From: Gilliamella sp. ESL0443
Lineage (GTDB): Bacteria > Pseudomonadota > Gammaproteobacteria > Enterobacterales > Orbaceae
Reading direction: 5' to 3'
Assembly (NCBI RefSeq): GCF_019469165.1
Contig: NZ_CP048263.1
Location: forward strand, 310,001-374,000
Length of the DNA stretch: 64,000 nt
In this document: positions 62,811 to 64,000 of the stretch, one piece after another
How positions within the stretch are numbered: position 1 is the first letter of the stretch
Layout of the letters: each line of letters begins with the position of its first letter
Notes under the pieces: generated by a model
Database searches by the model: none
What the model saw: the letters and a program-made list of their open reading frames with translations, nothing else
What the model was told of the DNA's origin: nothing
Position numbers and translations under genes: made by a program

Positions 62811-63971
62811 TTATTGAAACTCTTTTAGCCTATTTTCAAAATGTTGCCATCGGTAGAATCCATCACTGTTTTGTTCTGCATTAAGCAACTTAAGTTGATA
62901 ATGTTGTGGTGGATTATTAATATCAATAGCTTCACCAGTAAATAGCTGATCAAAACTTTGGTAGACATATTCAGCTTTGAAGAAGTATTCACCTGATGGT
63001 AGATGGCGGTAACGTTGAAATATAACCATTCCGCCAATTGGTGTATTTTCAAATTGATTAGGCAGTTGATATTCAGCAAAATCCAAAGCACCGAGCAGTG
63101 CAGCAATAGTACTATCATGACCAACCAATAAATTGACTTTATGAGATTGACTGTGTATTAAATCATCTATCTTATTGATTAATAATTTACTAATACTTCG
63201 TGCAATCGTTTTAGAGTGAAAAACTAAATTAATATAGTGGTTACGAATTTGTATTATTTGTTGCCATTGTTCTTGGCTGGTTATTCTTCCCCAAGCAATT
63301 TGTTCTTTAGGAAATGCAGAGTAATACTGTAATAAAAAAGCATCAACGGCACAAATTCCAATTGCTAATGGTCCATGTAATTCGGGTTCTTCATTTTTCA
63401 CAAAATGAAGCTCATAAGGAATATCAGCAAAATCACATTTAAGTTCAGAATATAATTGCGAATTTTTATAATCTAATATATCCGACACGATTTGATAAGC
63501 CGGCGCTAAATTTTTGAAAATTGATGCTGCTTTGTCTGCATCATTAATATCTTTTAATACTTTTTGTTTAATTTCTGGGGAGTCATCTTGTACACTTGGA
63601 TCAAAAATAGGATCCATTTTTTCGATGGTATATTTGTGATGAACAGGTATGTCATAACCAGCATAAGCACCGCCAACTAAGAATTGAGCCGTAGCTACTG
63701 TTCTTTGAAGGCTATTTGCATAAACATATATATCAGGATTCTCTGGTGAGAGCTTAATATTTCGTTGCTCTAGCCATTGTGATAGATAATGTCCAAAGAA
63801 CGTTTCTAAAACGGCCCCTCGTGTTGTTAGATAACCATAAGCATGATCCCAAATTGGCCATTTAAAAGGGCTTGATTTTTCTAAGAACGCTATCGTGTTT
63901 TCTAATGGAGTACGTATGCCATGGCGACTTAGTATAACGACTTTGTCTAACTGATATTGAGTGTTGTTCAT
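62811..63971 (-). CDS. Histidine acid phosphatase, glucose-1-phosphatase-like, without signal peptide
   Basis: 386 residues. N-terminal SRHGIRTP (R16, H17, R20) is the histidine-phosphatase signature and GHDS (H285, D286) the proton donor pair, as in Agp/AppA. Enzymes of this group are normally periplasmic with a signal peptide, but here the catalytic motif begins 15 residues from the start. An in-frame TAA lies directly before the ATG, so no longer form exists. GGATGG upstream can serve as ribosome binding site. The protein should be cytoplasmic. It neighbours the gal operon, whose flow passes through glucose-1-phosphate; a link is possible but unproven. Confidence 0.85.
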   Translation of the reverse strand: MNNTQYQLDKVVILSRHGIRTPLENTIAFLEKSSPFKWPIWDHAYGYLTTRGAVLETFFGHYLSQWLEQRNIKLSPENPDIYVYANSLQRTVATAQFLVGGAYAGYDIPVHHKYTIEKMDPIFDPSVQDDSPEIKQKVLKDINDADKAASIFKNLAPAYQIVSDILDYKNSQLYSELKCDFADIPYELHFVKNEEPELHGPLAIGICAVDAFLLQYYSAFPKEQIAWGRITSQEQWQQIIQIRNHYINLVFHSKTIARSISKLLINKIDDLIHSQSHKVNLLVGHDSTIAALLGALDFAEYQLPNQFENTPIGGMVIFQRYRHLPSGEYFFKAEYVYQSFDQLFTGEAIDINNPPQHYQLKLLNAEQNSDGFYRWQHFENRLKEFQ

Positions 63972-64000
63972 TTAGTTATCCATCCTTGTTCATGCAAATA

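Overview
The window is low-GC (roughly one third G+C), gene-dense gammaproteobacterial DNA. A tmRNA with tag ANDENYALAA, a SecM-SecA pair, RatA/RnfH next to SmpB, and E. coli-like exu/uxa and gal-lacY operons place it near the Enterobacterales, Pasteurellales and Orbales. Low GC plus a large set of sugar, fructoside and pectin genes fits a gut symbiont of the Orbaceae (for example Gilliamella); that taxon is an inference, not something shown directly.

Layout. 1-6.9 kb is an accessory zone ending at the 3' end of ssrA: an edge fragment of a peptidase-like gene, a periplasmic carbonic anhydrase, an RloA/RloB (AbiL-like) ATPase-Toprim pair, decayed DNA, and an XRE regulator/FRG-domain pair. 6.9-7.3 kb is the tmRNA. 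7.5-11.8 kb is a sugar locus: GPH symporter, GH32 glycosidase and a divergent LacI regulator, with two CRP sites and a tandem repeat in the shared control region. 12.2-17 kb holds an EamA transporter and the mprF-acvB pair for aminoacyl-phosphatidylglycerol. 17.4-28.3 kb is housekeeping: HD hydrolase, AEC transporter, glnD, nrdAB with two NrdR boxes, rarA, lolA.

28.4-38.2 kb is a galacturonate/pectin region: exuR, exuT, uxaC, uxaB, uxaA, a second GPH symporter and a cytoplasmic GH28 polygalacturonase. Oligogalacturonides would be imported, cut to galacturonate, and turned into 2-keto-3-deoxygluconate. 38.5-42 kb is a compact fructoside-type locus: CscB-like permease, GH172 (DUF2961) enzyme and ScrR-like repressor.

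42-48.5 kb is core: smpB, ratA, rnfH, zur with two half-size EamA/SMR-like membrane genes, a DUF4177 gene, mutT, secA and a divergent secM. 48.6-50.6 kb is a small copper-related pair with higher GC than its surroundings. 50.8-56.6 kb has an MJ1255-type glycosyltransferase, folA, relA, rlmD and coaD. 56.8-62.4 kb is a lacY-galE-galT-galK-galM operon with no galactosidase in view and an E. coli-like promoter (CRP near -41, GalR-type box near -60). The window closes with a glucose-1-phosphatase-like enzyme that has no signal peptide.

No rRNA, tRNA, CRISPR array, insertion sequence or integrase was recognised. Starts were moved from the longest frame where a Shine-Dalgarno sequence or family N-terminus decided it.
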